From the NCBI GenBank assembly GCA_963678675.1, contig OY783192.1, positions 24,654,433-24,718,432 of the forward strand: DNA of 64,000 bases. The letters run 5' to 3'. Of this stretch, positions 1 through 10,989 are shown piece after piece (position 1 is the stretch's first letter; each line of letters opens with the position of its first letter). A model generated the notes under the pieces. It made no database searches and had not been told where the DNA came from. It saw only the letters and a list, made by a program, of their open reading frames with translations. The stretch comes from Xiphydria camelus. Lineage: Eukaryota > Arthropoda > Insecta > Hymenoptera > Xiphydriidae. Made by a program: the position numbers and the translations under genes.

Positions 1-680
1 ACCGGACGGGGAAAGACGGTTCGGCACGAATTGTAACGTACTCGAAAGTAATCTCGTAAGATAACTCGCGACGGGCGGGGGTCCTGTGAGGTAATAAATA
101 TTGATTTTCAATCACCGACGTAATTACGGTCTGCGTATCGCACGACGCGAGCATTCGCACGGGTGAGAACTTTGTTGTCGACGAATAATAATCGTAACTC
201 GAGTCAGCGCGGGTGGTAAAAGCGCACAGCTCGAGTTTTCTTCCCAAGTCGCATGTTTAGGCCGTTGTATAGTCCGTCTACGATGGGTCGTATATTCCCG
301 TCGTGCGCTACATACACTACGCTCCTGGGGTCGGACTACGAGAGTTGCGCAATCTTCCCTCTCCCCCGCTCGCATGATCAACTCGACGGCGAGACAACTG
401 ATTACATATAGAAGACGATTCGTTGTGCGTCGACGGCGCGGGCGTACGGATCACGCTCACGAAAATACCGACATCTCTCTCTAGCCGCGCGATTCGCCGC
501 GACCTACCGCTGCGGACAATCGCGCACGTGTGCAGCGGAGGTGTGTGGCGAAACGCTGCCGAAGCGAGATCGCCCTGAGCGGGAATCAGAAGAGAATAGC
601 GTAGTAAAGCATGCCACCCGTGGTCTCGCCGTCCGGAAAGAACGGTCGAGAGCCCGTGACATTCGCTATATAAAGGCGGC
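1..680. other. GC-rich stretch without a recognised gene
   Basis: No open frame here has a recognisable domain, and stop-free stretches are short. Base composition is clearly more GC-rich than the DNA from 850 onwards. I see no TIRs. It may be the flank of a repeat whose GGCGAAT-rich part begins near 681. Confidence 0.4.
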
Positions 681-835
681 GGTAAACACGCGGGATTCGG
701 CGAATGCCGAGCAATGCTCGCCGATGTCAACGAGGCTTTACGGTCGAGCCCGAACATTCGGAATTTGGCGAATACCGAGCGACAGCTCTACCCGGCGAAC
801 GCCGAGTAGTGTGGACTCGGAAGGTCGGTTCTTAC
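681..835 (+). repeat. GGCGAATGCCGAG-motif repeat, arm of a perfect distant inverted repeat
   Basis: Bases 681-740 are an exact 60/60 reverse complement of 5625-5684. Related units with GGCGAATACCGAG and GGCGAACGCCGAG follow to 815. The last part, a shared segment ending GGTCGGTTCTTACC, recurs at 1240-1297. The short core is itself palindromic (TTCGGCGAATGCCGA). No coding function is apparent. Confidence 0.7.
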
Positions 836-1239
836 CTGAGGCTTATAAATAAGTGCAAACTTCTTCAATGTTCTTAAAATGTATGTGAGTTTCAGAGTTA
901 TTTGCAAAAGTCGAGAGAGCATCCTGAACGAATACTTCGGATGCAGCGTTTACACAGTGCTTCTTTAGTTATAGCTGAACGTTATTCCCATACGCATCGA
1001 TGTAATATTACAAGTACATTTTTTCAATTTTTATAATAGCAATGTTCCATCGCACCTTAAGCGGACGTCTATATCGGTTCTTACCGTTCATTATTATCGC
1101 GATAATTAAATTTAGAGTTAATCCCGCCATCCGTCGCAATGGCGAGACGAGTGGTATGTTTCGATGAATCTAGGCTGTTATTGAGCTTGCAGCCCCGTCA
1201 ATCTTTCCTGGAAAGGTTAATTATCGGACGTCGCAATTA

Positions 1240-1297
1240 ACGACAGCTCTACTTGGCGAATGCCGAGCAGTGTGGACTCGGAAGGTCGGTTCTTACC
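1240..1297 (+). repeat. Second copy of the GGCGAATGCCGAG repeat end
   Basis: Reads from CGACAGCTCTACTTGGCGAA through the shared end GGTCGGTTCTTACC and is almost identical to 779-836. A partial, truncated copy. Confidence 0.6.
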
Positions 1298-1499
1298 ACT
1301 TCATTATAATCGCCAATCTAGTCGATTACTAATGTTGATTTCGTTTTTTTTTTCCTGTAGAATCCTTCAAAGAGATATGTAGGGTAATCATGTATTTCAT
1401 GCGATAAGAACTTCTTACTAGTGGATCAAAAACGTATTTCTTATTTAATTCAAAACGTTCAGTTTCGTACTCTTTTATCATCGATTCTCCAGTTTTTCT

Positions 1500-1975
1500 A
1501 AGCATATGTCAAAAGGCATGCGTGGGAAAATGGCTGCAATGTCTAGAATTTTTCTGTCAGCTCTTTCTCCAATACATTATGTATAATTAATATGATAGCC
1601 ACGTCCGACACTCAAGTCTTTTGTTATATACACTAATCACTTTTTTAAGTATATGTCAAAAGGCATGCGTGGGAAAATGGCGGCCATTTGCATACAATTT
1701 TCCTGCAACTTTCCGACTCAAGTCTTCGTTCCGTCCACATGCCAATTTTATTTTAATGTCTAACACATCAATAATAGTCTATAGTTTCAAAGGCATGCAT
1801 GGCAAAATAACTGAAAAATCGAAAAAACATCCGTTAACTTTTACGACTCCAAAATGTACCTACTTATCCATTCGCGCTACTCACACACACATGTAAATAT
1901 TTTTTTCGGGCTAGTTACGATGTAGGTACGTTTCCATACTTCCAATAGGCATGTGTGGGAAAATCACTCAAAATC
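1500..1975 (+). repeat. Satellite-like array with a GGCATGCGTGGGAAAATGG box
   Basis: The box AAAGGCATGCGTGGGAAAAT recurs near 1512, 1658, 1785 and 1944, so the spacing is about 125-160 bp. The sequence between boxes is less conserved. The same family recurs at 4593-4800 and as an inverted pair at 25863-26440. It looks like degenerate tandem monomers rather than coding DNA, although short open frames cross it. Confidence 0.6.
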
Positions 1976-2329
1976 TCGATTTTTTCTTACAAGATTACGC
2001 CCTTATTTCAACCCTTTAGCCACCTGCAACACCCATGCCTTTGGTTTTCCGAAGCCAGGTTCTATTGAATCATTTAGGGCCGGTTTTACCAACACGGTAT
2101 AAACGCCGTATAGCGCTATACTGAGAATAACCTGTACGCAAGCGTTTTACCACGATGGTATAAGTCTGGAATAGGATAAACTTTGGAATAAATGCAGGGA
2201 TAGCTTATCCGGCAGTTTCAGCGCTGGATAAGCTAGCTATCCTCGGGATAACCTAACTTTTTGTTTGCGTCTTTATTATTCCGTGACAGAATCACAACCG
2301 TGACAGAATCATAATAATTGTTATTAGTT

Positions 2330-2698
2330 GTGTAATAGAGTTGAATGATGTGCCAGTTTTCGAATCATCATCTGATGATGAAATTGACGTCTTACAAAGA
2401 ATGAGAAATCTTAGGAAAATACGTGCCCGGTAAGTAAATAAAGGATACCTATACCTACTATAATTTATAACCAATATCTAATACAAAACTATTCCAGAGT
2501 TGACTATTTCGAAGAATACAATGATTGTAGAATTCTTCACTTGATTTCGTTTGGAAAAACAAACCTGTCAGAGATTATTGGGCCAAATACGACATCGCAT
2601 TGCTACGAGGTCGCAAAGAAATGCAGCAATTCAGCCAGCAACGAAATTATTGCCAACTTTAAGATTTCTTGCTTCGGGATCAATGCTAATTACTGTAG
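2330..2698 (+). pseudogene. Harbinger transposase, N-terminal exons only
   Basis: Exon 1 ends at 2429 before GTAAGT and encodes an acidic start (DVPVFESSSDDEIDVLQRM). Exon 2 runs 2498-2698 after a TTCCAG acceptor and ends before GTAATC. Its C-terminal part contains ATKLLPTLRFLASGSMLITVG-like sequence, matching the conserved region ahead of the helix-turn-helix in HARBI1-type transposases (compare LITLRFFASDCMLISVG in the second Harbinger at 46.6 kb). Exon 2 has an in-frame TGA and a frameshift in its first third. The DDE catalytic domain is absent; the following exons come from another gene. A dead remnant. Confidence 0.7.
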
Positions 2699-2734
2699 GT
2701 AATCGTTTTTATCATAATGTTAAAACTTTTAATT

Positions 2735-3186
2735 AGTTATTATTATATGCCGCCACCTCTGCAACCTCCGACGACTCCTAACATTCCGAGAAGAGCTAGT
2801 TCACAGGACTACAAGTTCGTCGATCGGCATAAACCGCCACTGATCTCCCAAAAATCAATGGGTGACATACTGAAAAACATCGACAAAGTCAAATTGAAAC
2901 TCGTCACAAGGTACGATTAAACACTTTTATCCCGGTAAACTTTTAATTCACCAGGAACAAAGAGGAGTTTCGCATTGTCAGAATGTGGCTGCGAAGGATT
3001 GATTTTGTTCACAGTGGGCTTTTAAACGTGTTTTTCAGATCGCCGGGTGGGAGACCTTTGCGAGCCAAACGAGAAAATAGCTCTTACAATGACCTTCAAG
3101 AGATCTTACGGAAACGATATATCGCAATGCAATCGCCGGACAGTAGAAATTCCACCGCGACGTTGACGTTCGATAATTCGTTCTAG
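2735..3186 (+). pseudogene. Captured host-gene fragment, resembling the C-terminus of a mitochondrial fission regulator
   Basis: Two exons join in phase. The first ends at 2910 (CACAAG before GTACGA); the second starts at 3039 after a TTTTTCAG acceptor and ends at a TAG at 3184-3186. The joined product has a short proline-rich start (MPPPLQPPTTP), then GDILKNIDKVKLKLVTR crossing into SPGGRPLRAKRE, and an end in TATLTFDNSF. A proline-rich tract followed by an LK-x-hydrophobic-x-KVKLR motif and a C-terminal basic segment is how I remember the MTFR1/FAM54 family; this is recognition from memory, not a search. It lies inside the Harbinger TIRs downstream of transposase exons, so I infer transduplication. 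Its start is missing. It may be expressed as a fusion, but no evidence is visible. Confidence 0.5.
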
Positions 3187-4140
3187 ATTAAGAACTCGAT
3201 GATGCTCAAGTTCTCTAGGTCGCAGCATTTTCGCGTCTGTCGGTGCTCCGAGGAACGGCTATTGTAGCCTTCCTTTCCACGCGTGCGATTGAATCATGAT
3301 TATAATTTTATCTAAGTCAGAGCTCTGGAGAATCAAAATTAATAGATCTCTCTTCTTTTTTTATAAATGAGTCTTTCCTTGCTAGGTAATTTCGCGCGAC
3401 ACATTTTAGATTATAGTTCTTTTTTAATAGGAGAATAGAAGCTCATAGAAACGTCGGGAAAATTTTGTTTTCTCTCTTCGCTCTTTTACTCAGAAAATGC
3501 AAGTTTAAATTTAAAATTGACGCACGCGGGTCTCTAATCGCGAGAATCTCAACGGTATCCAATAATATCAACCAAAGAAGTCATCTACCATTGCATTGTC
3601 TTCTATAAGTAACATTTAAATTTATCTAGGTAGACATTATACCTTTCTTCAATTCGCGTGATTGCAGAGTTTTCAGGAGCAGAAGTGATATATCCGTCGT
3701 ACGATGTAGAATATGAAAAAATTTTAGATTTGCATTGATACACTTTTGTAAGATACCTCGGCATTAGACATCAAGTCGTACAACGCTCTTTGTATACTTT
3801 TTAGATAGGGTCGCGTATACTTAAAAAAACGATAACATTGTACCGCTCTATGTAATCTCAGAGTAATGTCACCGCGTGATAAATCTTAAGTTGTAGCGAT
3901 TTAAAAGTTTATAGATTTTAGAATATATTTTGTCCGATACGAGATTTGGATCAAATGGTGCAATTTTACGTTGTAATTACTATTATTGTGTGACGACCCT
4001 TATAGTTTTTTGAGACTGAACACATTCTTGTTGGTGAGATATCGAATGTTTGGACGTGTTTTGTACCTGATGCTTTTATCGACGACTCGAAAATAAAAGT
4101 TATTGTTACGAAAATATAAATATATTGTGTTATAGATATC
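3187..4140 (+). other. 3' UTR-like stretch following the captured exons
   Basis: No open frame. An AATAAA at 4092-4097, just before the Harbinger right arm begins, could be the polyadenylation signal of the captured gene, in which case the whole 3' end of the gene was taken up. The sequence is AT-rich with no internal repeat that I can see. Confidence 0.4.
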
Positions 4141-4592
4141 TTTTATTTACCGGGCACGTATTTTCTTTGGATTTCTGATTCTTGGTAATACGTCAATGTC
4201 ATCATCAGATGATGATTAAAAAACTGGTACATCAATCAACTATTTCAAAATTAATAACAATTTACCACAACGATCAGGTTATGATTATGTCATGAAAGAA
4301 TAAAGACGTCAAAAACAAAAAGTTAGGTTATACTGAGAATAACAACTTCGAATTTCATTTATCGCGCCGGAACAGCTGTCAAAACGACCAAATGTCATGC
4401 GCAGTACGTACTTCTTACTACCAACCTAAAAATAATTTTAGATGGCCAACGTTTATACCTGGAATAGTTATCCCAGGCAAACTTGGAGCTGGTAAAACGC
4501 CTGCGCTTTATACCAGGTATAAAGAAGAGTATAAATTTATCCTCGGTATACTTATTCTAGGTATAACTTGGCTTTGGTAAAACTGGCCCTTA

Positions 4593-4800
4593 GTGAACAA
4601 GGCATGCGTAAGAAAATGGGCAACAGACCCCTTTTTATTTCTGTTAAGAAAAATCGAATTTTCAATATGTTATCCCCAAGGGCCATTCGTAAATTTCGCT
4701 TTATTCTACTCAGCATCGAAGTACATTTCAATCCTCTTCGAGGCATGTATGCGAAAATGGGGCACCAGAATCTGTCATTATCTGACGGTCTACGAGGCCC
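4593..4800 (+). repeat. Satellite-like units right of the first Harbinger
   Basis: Two boxes, GGCATGCGTAAGAAAATGGG at about 4602 and GGCATGTATGCGAAAATGGG at about 4742, are 140 bp apart. They are the continuation of the sequence interrupted at 2074-2076. It is nearly colinear with 26236-26440. Confidence 0.6.
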
Positions 4801-5399
4801 GCGCCTGACGGTTTAAAAGTCCCCGTGACCCGTATACCTGAATATAAAAGGGGTCAATTCAAAGAGTGCATGCATATGGAAACAACACTTTTCAGCAAAT
4901 AATAAAATCTAATCATATTCGAAAGTTTGTATTTTCGATGGAATGTCACTAGTGCATAAAATTAAATTTCAAAAATATAATACTTTCGGAGATTTTGCCA
5001 CTGCATACGATCGAAAGGATCGAAACCGAAGCAAATTGTTATATCAAGTCCTTCAACCAAAATCCCGGCCGACTGCAAAGATTTTTTTTCTTCTCAAAAC
5101 AAACTGCAACTTGTTAAATTTCTCTGCACGTATGCTCCAACTTTAAAAAAAATCAATTCTGTATCATCAATAGCAGTATCTATTTGAATGGGTATTGCGA
5201 GAAACGGTTCATTACCATTCGTCCGACTCGGGAAAGGTGGGGGACTGCGAACTCATTAGTAGTCTAGATTCGCGGATACAGATCGCCTGCCTTGTTATTG
5301 TGACCGACGGTGGGATTAACTCTAGATTGGCGATTATAATGAAGTGGGGTGTGTTTACGACTATTCGTTTCCTTTGATGTGCCACGAAAGACCGACAAA

Positions 5400-5690
5400 C
5401 TACGGGAACGGCGAATATTTGGACGAGCACGACATTCGGCCATCGGCGAACAGCGAGCAACCCGTATACACATTCGGGATTCGCCGAGCAGTCGCTCGGT
5501 GTTTGGCGAATACTGAATGTGTAGCCACTCTGTTTGATTACGGGAACCAAGCAAACAATACAGTTGGGCATCGGCAAACAGCGAATAACCCGTGTACACA
5601 TTCGGCATTTGCCGAGCATCCGCTTAAAGCCTCGTTGACATCGGCGAGCATTGCTCGGCATTCGCCGAATCCCGCGTGTTTACCGGAGCC
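5400..5690 (-). repeat. GGCGAAT-type repeat, inverted copy
   Basis: Two imperfect units of roughly 130-150 bp share CGGCGAACAGCGAGCAACCC, then ACACATTCGG. The last 60 bp (5625-5684) are the exact reverse complement of 681-740. An open frame crosses it, but only because the repeat is GC-rich. Confidence 0.6.
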
Positions 5691-5849
5691 TTAATACACC
5701 TTGTTGAGTTCCCGCGCATAGAGCGGTTACGAAAGGGTCCCGCCAACGGCGAACTTTCCTTTCAACCTCCTCCATTTGGCGCACGGAAAGTCTGTTTGTT
5801 CCCGCGGTCAAACGCAACGACCGTCCCTTCGTTGTCGTCGACGAGGTCG

Positions 5850-5935
5850 TCGTTAGGGAGAGCGCCCACCAAAGTGGCGTGGCATGCGACGTGGCAGCGA
5901 CATGGCAAGTAGCATGCATCTAGCATGTCACATCG
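5850..5935 (-). repeat. GCCACGCC-type dispersed repeat fragment
   Basis: Contains GAGAGCGCCCACCAAAGTGG and GTGGCATGCGACGTGGCAGC, the reverse complement of the tandem units at 8890-9050. No coding potential is apparent. Confidence 0.5.
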
Positions 5936-6236
5936 AGATGAAACCAACGGTAAGAAATGAATCAGCGCACACTGAAGTAGCGCAGCCATAAACGTACTAG
6001 TGGCATGTCACATCACTGGTTCTATCATATCGGTTCTACTTTTTGCGACGTGCTACTAACAGCCCGTTCACACTATGGGGTATACCTACTCACCGTTTCG
6101 GTAATTTTAACGAATCGGTGCAAATGGAATGCTATGTTGTAACATATATATTAGACTAATTAAAAAAAAAAAAAAGCCTTTTTAATTAAATGCCTTGGCG
6201 TGCACTTAAAACGTTAGTATTTAATGTAATTTTGAA

Positions 6237-6691
6237 TATGCCGTCGGGTGCACATTCTCACTCAATATTTAGGGGTGTCTCAATCGCTTTTTCTGATTTC
6301 CATTTGAATAACATGGTGAAATTTTTCAATCATTGGTTTAGTGTTAATTCCTTCTACGGTATAAAAATGTCCCCGTGAAAAATTAGAAAAATTGAGAGTT
6401 TTAGATGTAATTGACGTAAAGAAATATTATTTTTAATTATTAAATAGAATATTTGTTCCCCCATAATTATCATTTAATTCTATTTAATAATTAAAATTAA
6501 TATTTCTTTACGTCAATAACATGTAAAACTCTCAATTTTTCTAATTTTTCACGGGGAAATTTTTTCACCGTAGATGGAATTAGTATTAAACCAATGATTC
6601 AAAACTTTCACCGTATTATTCAAATGGAAATCAGAAAAAGCGATTGAGACACCCCTAAATATTGAATGATAATGTACACCCAGCGGTAATT
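6237..6691. mobile_element. Foldback MITE of about 455 bp
   Basis: The left half (GGGTGCACATTCTCACTCAA onward) reads as the reverse complement of the right half with scattered mismatches, turning over at about 6455-6475. Both halves contain the GGGGTGTCTCAATCGCTTTT segment. There is no coding sequence; it is probably mobilised by another element's transposase. It abuts the MADF-BESS pseudogene. Confidence 0.75.
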
Positions 6692-6694
6692 ATG

Positions 6695-7530
6695 TCCCTT
6701 CTGGATCTGCAGCAACAAGAAAAAGGCCGTAGTACCTTGCTGAACACCTGACTTTTCTACTACCTTTTACCAAATCCCGACAAATGAAAAGCAGCGTCAC
6801 AACATTATTGCCCAGTCAATCAACGAATAAGTCCATGGACCACGAAGAGGGTGACAGTGAATCTGGCGAGGAAGGCGAGGTTCTTAATTCTCAATTTGAA
6901 GCGGGTTTGGAAAGTGACAGTCCTTTAGAATCACCAGGCATAAGTCGCCAGTCAACAAGTTATACCCCCCAAAAATCATTATATGTGTGATGAGCATGAT
7001 GATAATAGCCAACATATGTCTAGACCTTCCACTGCGCCGAGAAAATATAACAAGCGCTCTAATAAACCTGCAGTGTCCCTCGAAGATGTGAACGAATCTG
7101 CTATGCAGTATTTTCAGAGCAGGCAGTCATCTGCGCAAAACGCATTCAGTAGGGAACGCCAGTGTGAAGATCCCGATAAATCATTTTTAATCAGCCTGTT
7201 ACCGGATATGAAGACAATGGACGATATGCAAAAAAGGCGCTTCAAAATGCAGATTTTATCGATAGCGGACACTATTTTTACCGGCAATATAAATGAATCC
7301 AGTTTTTCACCCATGAATTGGGAAACGAGACCGTCGGTGGAAAGACCAGTTCTTCGTTAAGAAGCACATAGATACACTCCATCATTTTTAATTCCGAAAG
7401 ACCGCTGCCGCATAGTAATAACACATTAAACGAATCCCGAGTTAATTTATCGGACAATACATCGATTGAGATGCAAAATATTGCAGTGGGCACCGACTTA
7501 TCGGACTTTCTGCACTTCCAAAAAAGATAG
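6695..7530 (+). pseudogene. MADF-BESS protein pseudogene, C-terminal part
   Basis: The frame opens with YVPSGSAATRKRP, which looks like the end of a MADF DNA-binding domain. It is then broken by a TAG where a tryptophan codon would be expected, and continues with acidic linker sequence. A frameshift near 6975-6985 leads to a second stretch containing DKSFLISLLPDMKTMDDMQK and FKMQILSIAD, which fits the BESS motif (a hydrophobic Phe-Leu-x-Ser-Leu-Leu-Pro segment followed by a basic helix). A further shift leads to a tail ending DLSDFLHFQKR and a TAG at 7528-7530. MADF-BESS proteins are arthropod transcription factors. The MADF core is absent because a foldback lies directly upstream. The stop and frameshifts argue that it is dead. 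Confidence 0.6.
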
Positions 7531-7604
7531 GTAAACGTTTCGTGATGTAAACTTTCAATTTAGTTCGATTATAAATACATTAACTTTTGATTTTTATTAC
7601 GCAG

Positions 7605-7745
7605 GCGGCGGAAAAGGCATTAAGTAAGGAACGCGCGCCAGTATGAAGGAACCGGATATGAAGAGAATGGTCGATAGGCAAACAAGGCGCTTCAAAATAC
7701 CTACAGATTCTATCGATAGCGGACATTCTGTACTTCCAAAGAAAA
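7605..7745 (+). repeat. Partial duplicate of the BESS region
   Basis: Repeats AAGGAACGC, CCGGATATGAAGA, GGCGCTTCAAAAT and ATCGATAGCGGACA in the same order as 7145-7275, with deletions. A decayed local duplication of the neighbouring pseudogene. Confidence 0.55.
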
Positions 7746-8885
7746 TAGTTAGGGTGGAGTAGGGTAAGTGTGGTAGAAAAATCGTTAACTAACTTTGCGC
7801 ACTCCTTTACATTCAATACGTCGACGTCTATTTCGGACGTTTTGATGTGTTGATTTTCAAAATTTTGGTCATTAACACAATTACCCCGAATCACAATTAC
7901 CCCACTTCACCCTAAACGTGTAGTGATGTACACTTTCAGTTTGGTTTGTTTATAAATACATTCACTTATTTTTTTTATTATGATATCGCACACATATTCC
8001 TACACCGTCACTATACGCATTGTGCGCATCGGTGGTGGCGCCGTCTTACTCGCCTGGTGAGCAAAAAGTGCTGTACTGGGTTACACGGCACGGGGGTGTA
8101 CGACTATACATGTAGTCACATGTACACTTAGGTTTGCCTGTATAAGCACAAGCCGGAAGGTCTGATTGGTTGACAGTGTAACCCATTTGTGCCAATCTTG
8201 GCCACTACGCGGCGCTTTCGGCGCACTTTCGAGATACGCAAGAGGCGTATATCAAAAAGCTAAATTTTTTAGAAGAAGCATTCTAAAATTTGCAATCAAA
8301 ATGAAATCGAAATAATGTGGCTTTATGTGGATTAAATATTTAGGATTTTTATGTTAAAACTTGCCCCGCACACACCGGTTACTACTTATTCAATGTCATT
8401 GTTGCTTGTGGCAAAAATTTCATACAGTGACACTTTTGGATTATATGTGCGACATCTTTACCTACCACTACTTTAAGTTATAACAGCTACTTTAAGTTTA
8501 AATACATTTTCTCCATGATAAACAAACAGAATTGTAAACTTACCTTAATGTTATTAAAACTCGTTCTTCACACGATATTGCCTGTCTATAATTTGGATTC
8601 CTTTTCGAAATTATCGGCGTAACGTTTCTAACTAATAGATCAAACGTTTCTTTTTTCATTCTATAGAATGATTGGAATCTTTCAGAGGATACATATTCAG
8701 TTCCTTGAAAACATTGAACCCACTATCTTTTTGTTTCTCCTTGCACAAGGGATGTACCCAATATCTCGGTGCTTCGGACGATTTTGATTGATAATAATTA
8801 CATTCACAAATGCCAACATATCTTCGTCTTTCGAGGACGACATCTTGGCCACTGTCACTACACTTCGACCTGCGTTCCACTGAAA
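7746..8885. other. No gene recognised
   Basis: AT-rich with short open frames only. None has a motif I recognise, and I see no TIRs or tandem repeats of note. Confidence 0.4.
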
Positions 8886-8889
8886 ATCA

Positions 8890-9050
8890 TTCAACGCCAC
8901 TGTCATGCCACTGCCACGTCTGTGCCATGTCACATGCCACGCCACTTTGGTGGGCGCTCTCCTGAAAAGCATGCAACGCCACTGTCACGCCACTGCCACG
9001 TCTGTACCATGTTGCGTGCCACGCCACTTTGGTGGGCGCTCTCCCTTACG
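8890..9050 (+). repeat. Two tandem units of a GCCACGCC repeat
   Basis: CACGCCACTTTGGTGGGCGC occurs at about 8938 and again at about 9021. Each is preceded by GCCACTGCCACGTCTGTRCC, giving a unit of about 80 bp. The inverted relative is at 5850-5935. Confidence 0.65.
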
Positions 9051-9154
9051 GCTCGTCCCGGGGCGTGTATACCTACTCGTAAGAGCCGGTCGCGTGCGCG
9101 AACACAATCAAAACGACTGCGGGAGAGATCTTCGCGGTGTTCTTTAACCCTTAA

Positions 9155-9666
9155 GGTTTCTCGAGCGATACAGGGGCTTTTTCCCTGCTAAAAGTTAGTC
9201 CACTGAAGTACAGTAATACTCTAAAGTATGTTCTTCGTGCGATGTGGCAGCAACGTTTGACGTACAGTAGTATGTGTGTATCTGTGAGTTCAAAAATGAA
9301 GCACAAAACATCTGTTCATGCATCTATACGTCATGCAACGTTGCCACATTGACTTATCAAAGGTTAAATTTATAAAGAACAATTAATAAAAAAAAATAAC
9401 GGGCTTCTTATAATGAACGTGAAAATTGGTATAGATGATTTTAGTTCATTAAACTTGCTGTTCAAAAAATTTCAGAATTTTTTCACTATTTTTCTCAGAA
9501 ATATCGTGGTTTATTGGTTATAAATTGTTATTTTTCTATTCAAAAATCTTAGCAACGAGCTTCTTAAAAGACTTGAAAGTTTAACTGAATTTTTTTTACT
9601 TCAATCTACTGAATGCAATCATTTTCAAGCATTTCTCACTATTTTTAGTATAACGCTCGAGAAACC
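9155..9666. mobile_element. TTAA-flanked MITE-like element
   Basis: The left end GGTTTCTCGAGCG and the right end CGCTCGAGAAACC form a perfect 13-bp inverted repeat, and each is flanked by TTAA. A TTAA target is characteristic of piggyBac, though the ends lack the usual CCC start. The interior is non-coding. TTAA could instead be part of the inverted repeat. Confidence 0.5.
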
Positions 9667-10060
9667 TTAATTAGGCGCGCCCATAATTTTCCACAATTGG
9701 TCGCGCGGTGTATTTTATACGCCATAACAATTATTCTAAAATAAAGGTGCTATTATGTAAAAAATTCAAAATATACTGTACATAACTACTTTGTTATTAT
9801 ATTTAACAAAATAATCAATTGAGAAGTTTTATCCTTAGTATCCTTAGGACTATTTCAAGACTCTATTTCAGTTAGAGGGCATGAACTGAGTTGTATGAGA
9901 ATCTAGAAGAGACTGACTGAATAGAGTAATCGGGGACTATGCATACACCCAGGTATCGGCGTGGCGACCACCCCTTCTGGTCCCTACTTTAACCATCTAA
10001 CGGGTTCATACCCCGGAAACTTCCCAGGAAAAGCCCAGCAGGGACATTTCCTTTTATATA

Positions 10061-10454
10061 CAGGGTGATTCGAAATGGGCGCACTTCCTCTCGTAGAGAG
10101 ATTCTTCGCAAACAACCGAACCGAAAGTTCCTGTACAAAATTGTTGTGCTCCGCCTAGTTTACAAGATAATCCAGTTCGAAAATATCCAATCCAAAGTCA
10201 GATTCAAGGGACAAGATTTTAGACGGCAGCGAAACTCGCAGTAGTTATTCCAGCGTGCCTCCTCTGCAGCCTAGAATTTTGAAATCAATCATCGGAGCGG
10301 CGGAAGGCACCCTAATATTCGAAAAGCACCACCTGAGTCGTAAAAAATTCACCAAATTTGTGCGGAGCACAAAAATTTTGTACAGGAACTTTCGGTTCAG
10401 TTTTTTGCGAAGAATCTCTCTACGAGAGGAAGTGCGCCCATTTCGAATCACCCT
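10061..10454. mobile_element. Foldback MITE with CAGGGTGATTCG ends
   Basis: The left arm (CAGGGTGATTCGAAATGGGC and on through AGTTCCTGTACAAAATT) is the reverse complement of the right arm ending GCCCATTTCGAATCACCCT. The arms are about 120 bp. TATATA-like sequence flanks both ends. No coding sequence. Confidence 0.75.
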
Positions 10455-10820
10455 ATATATCTTTCAATGAAAAAGCCATTAAGCAATGACGCGTCCCCTC
10501 CGTACAGCTAGGCCAAATCCCCCAGGTAGTTGAACTTTGCACGGAGATTAGATTTCGACGGAAATCCAACACTAAGCATCTAAAAACCGAGATCTCATGT
10601 ACCGAGACTTCGAGTTTTGCTTTCAATTAGAAAGTTACGAAATTTATTTTTTTAAATATTGAGATCATTAGACAATATCGCAAGCTTTAAAATAAAAAAA
10701 AGTATTAAAAAAGTTCAATTTTTCACTAAGAAAACGTTAATTTTTAACTGGGGTGTAGGGTACACCCCACACAGGTTAGCTTTTATGTTTCAAAAACCCA
10801 CGTGAGTAACGAAGGGTTAA

Positions 10821-10989
10821 TAAACGTATGCTCAAATATGGCGAAATAAATATTGCGTTGAGATAAACGGGTATTCATTAACTATTATCGGTAACTGTTC
10901 AGAATTAAATAGATAGTCTCTCTAATAATTAGTAAATATTTTCTTATCTCAACGGAACATTTATTTTACCACATTCGAATATGCGTTTA
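10821..10989. mobile_element. Small TTAA-flanked MITE
   Basis: TAAACGTATGCTCAAATATG at the left and its imperfect reverse complement (CGAATATGCGTTTA) at the right, each next to TTAA. Interior inverted similarity continues to TTGAGATAA and TTATCTCAA. About 170 bp, non-coding. Confidence 0.55.

Larger units (their letters stand above)
2077..4589. mobile_element. PIF/Harbinger-type DNA transposon, non-autonomous, carrying captured sequence
   Basis: The left end starts GGGCCGGTTTTACCA and the right end closes with TGGTAAAACTGGCCC. They form an inverted pair flanked on both sides by TTA, the 3-bp TSD typical of PIF/Harbinger. The terminal arms are long: about 2077-2440 is repeated in inverted, diverged form at about 4150-4589. 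Inside are the first two exons of a Harbinger transposase followed abruptly by unrelated exons and a long 3' UTR-like stretch. An uninterrupted target copy lies at about 26200-26250 in the same satellite family, reading AATCATTTAGTGAACAAGGC, which supports the boundaries. The missing transposase C-terminus means it cannot move itself. Confidence 0.85.

Noticed and set aside
317..757. 146-codon minus-strand frame, and 5344-5694 on the plus strand with a shared peptide
   Set aside because: The shared peptide comes from the exact 60-bp DNA repeat; similarity stops at the repeat border.
1621..1896. 91-codon frame across the satellite
   Set aside because: The repeat boxes account for its sequence; sister satellite copies are not open in the same frame.
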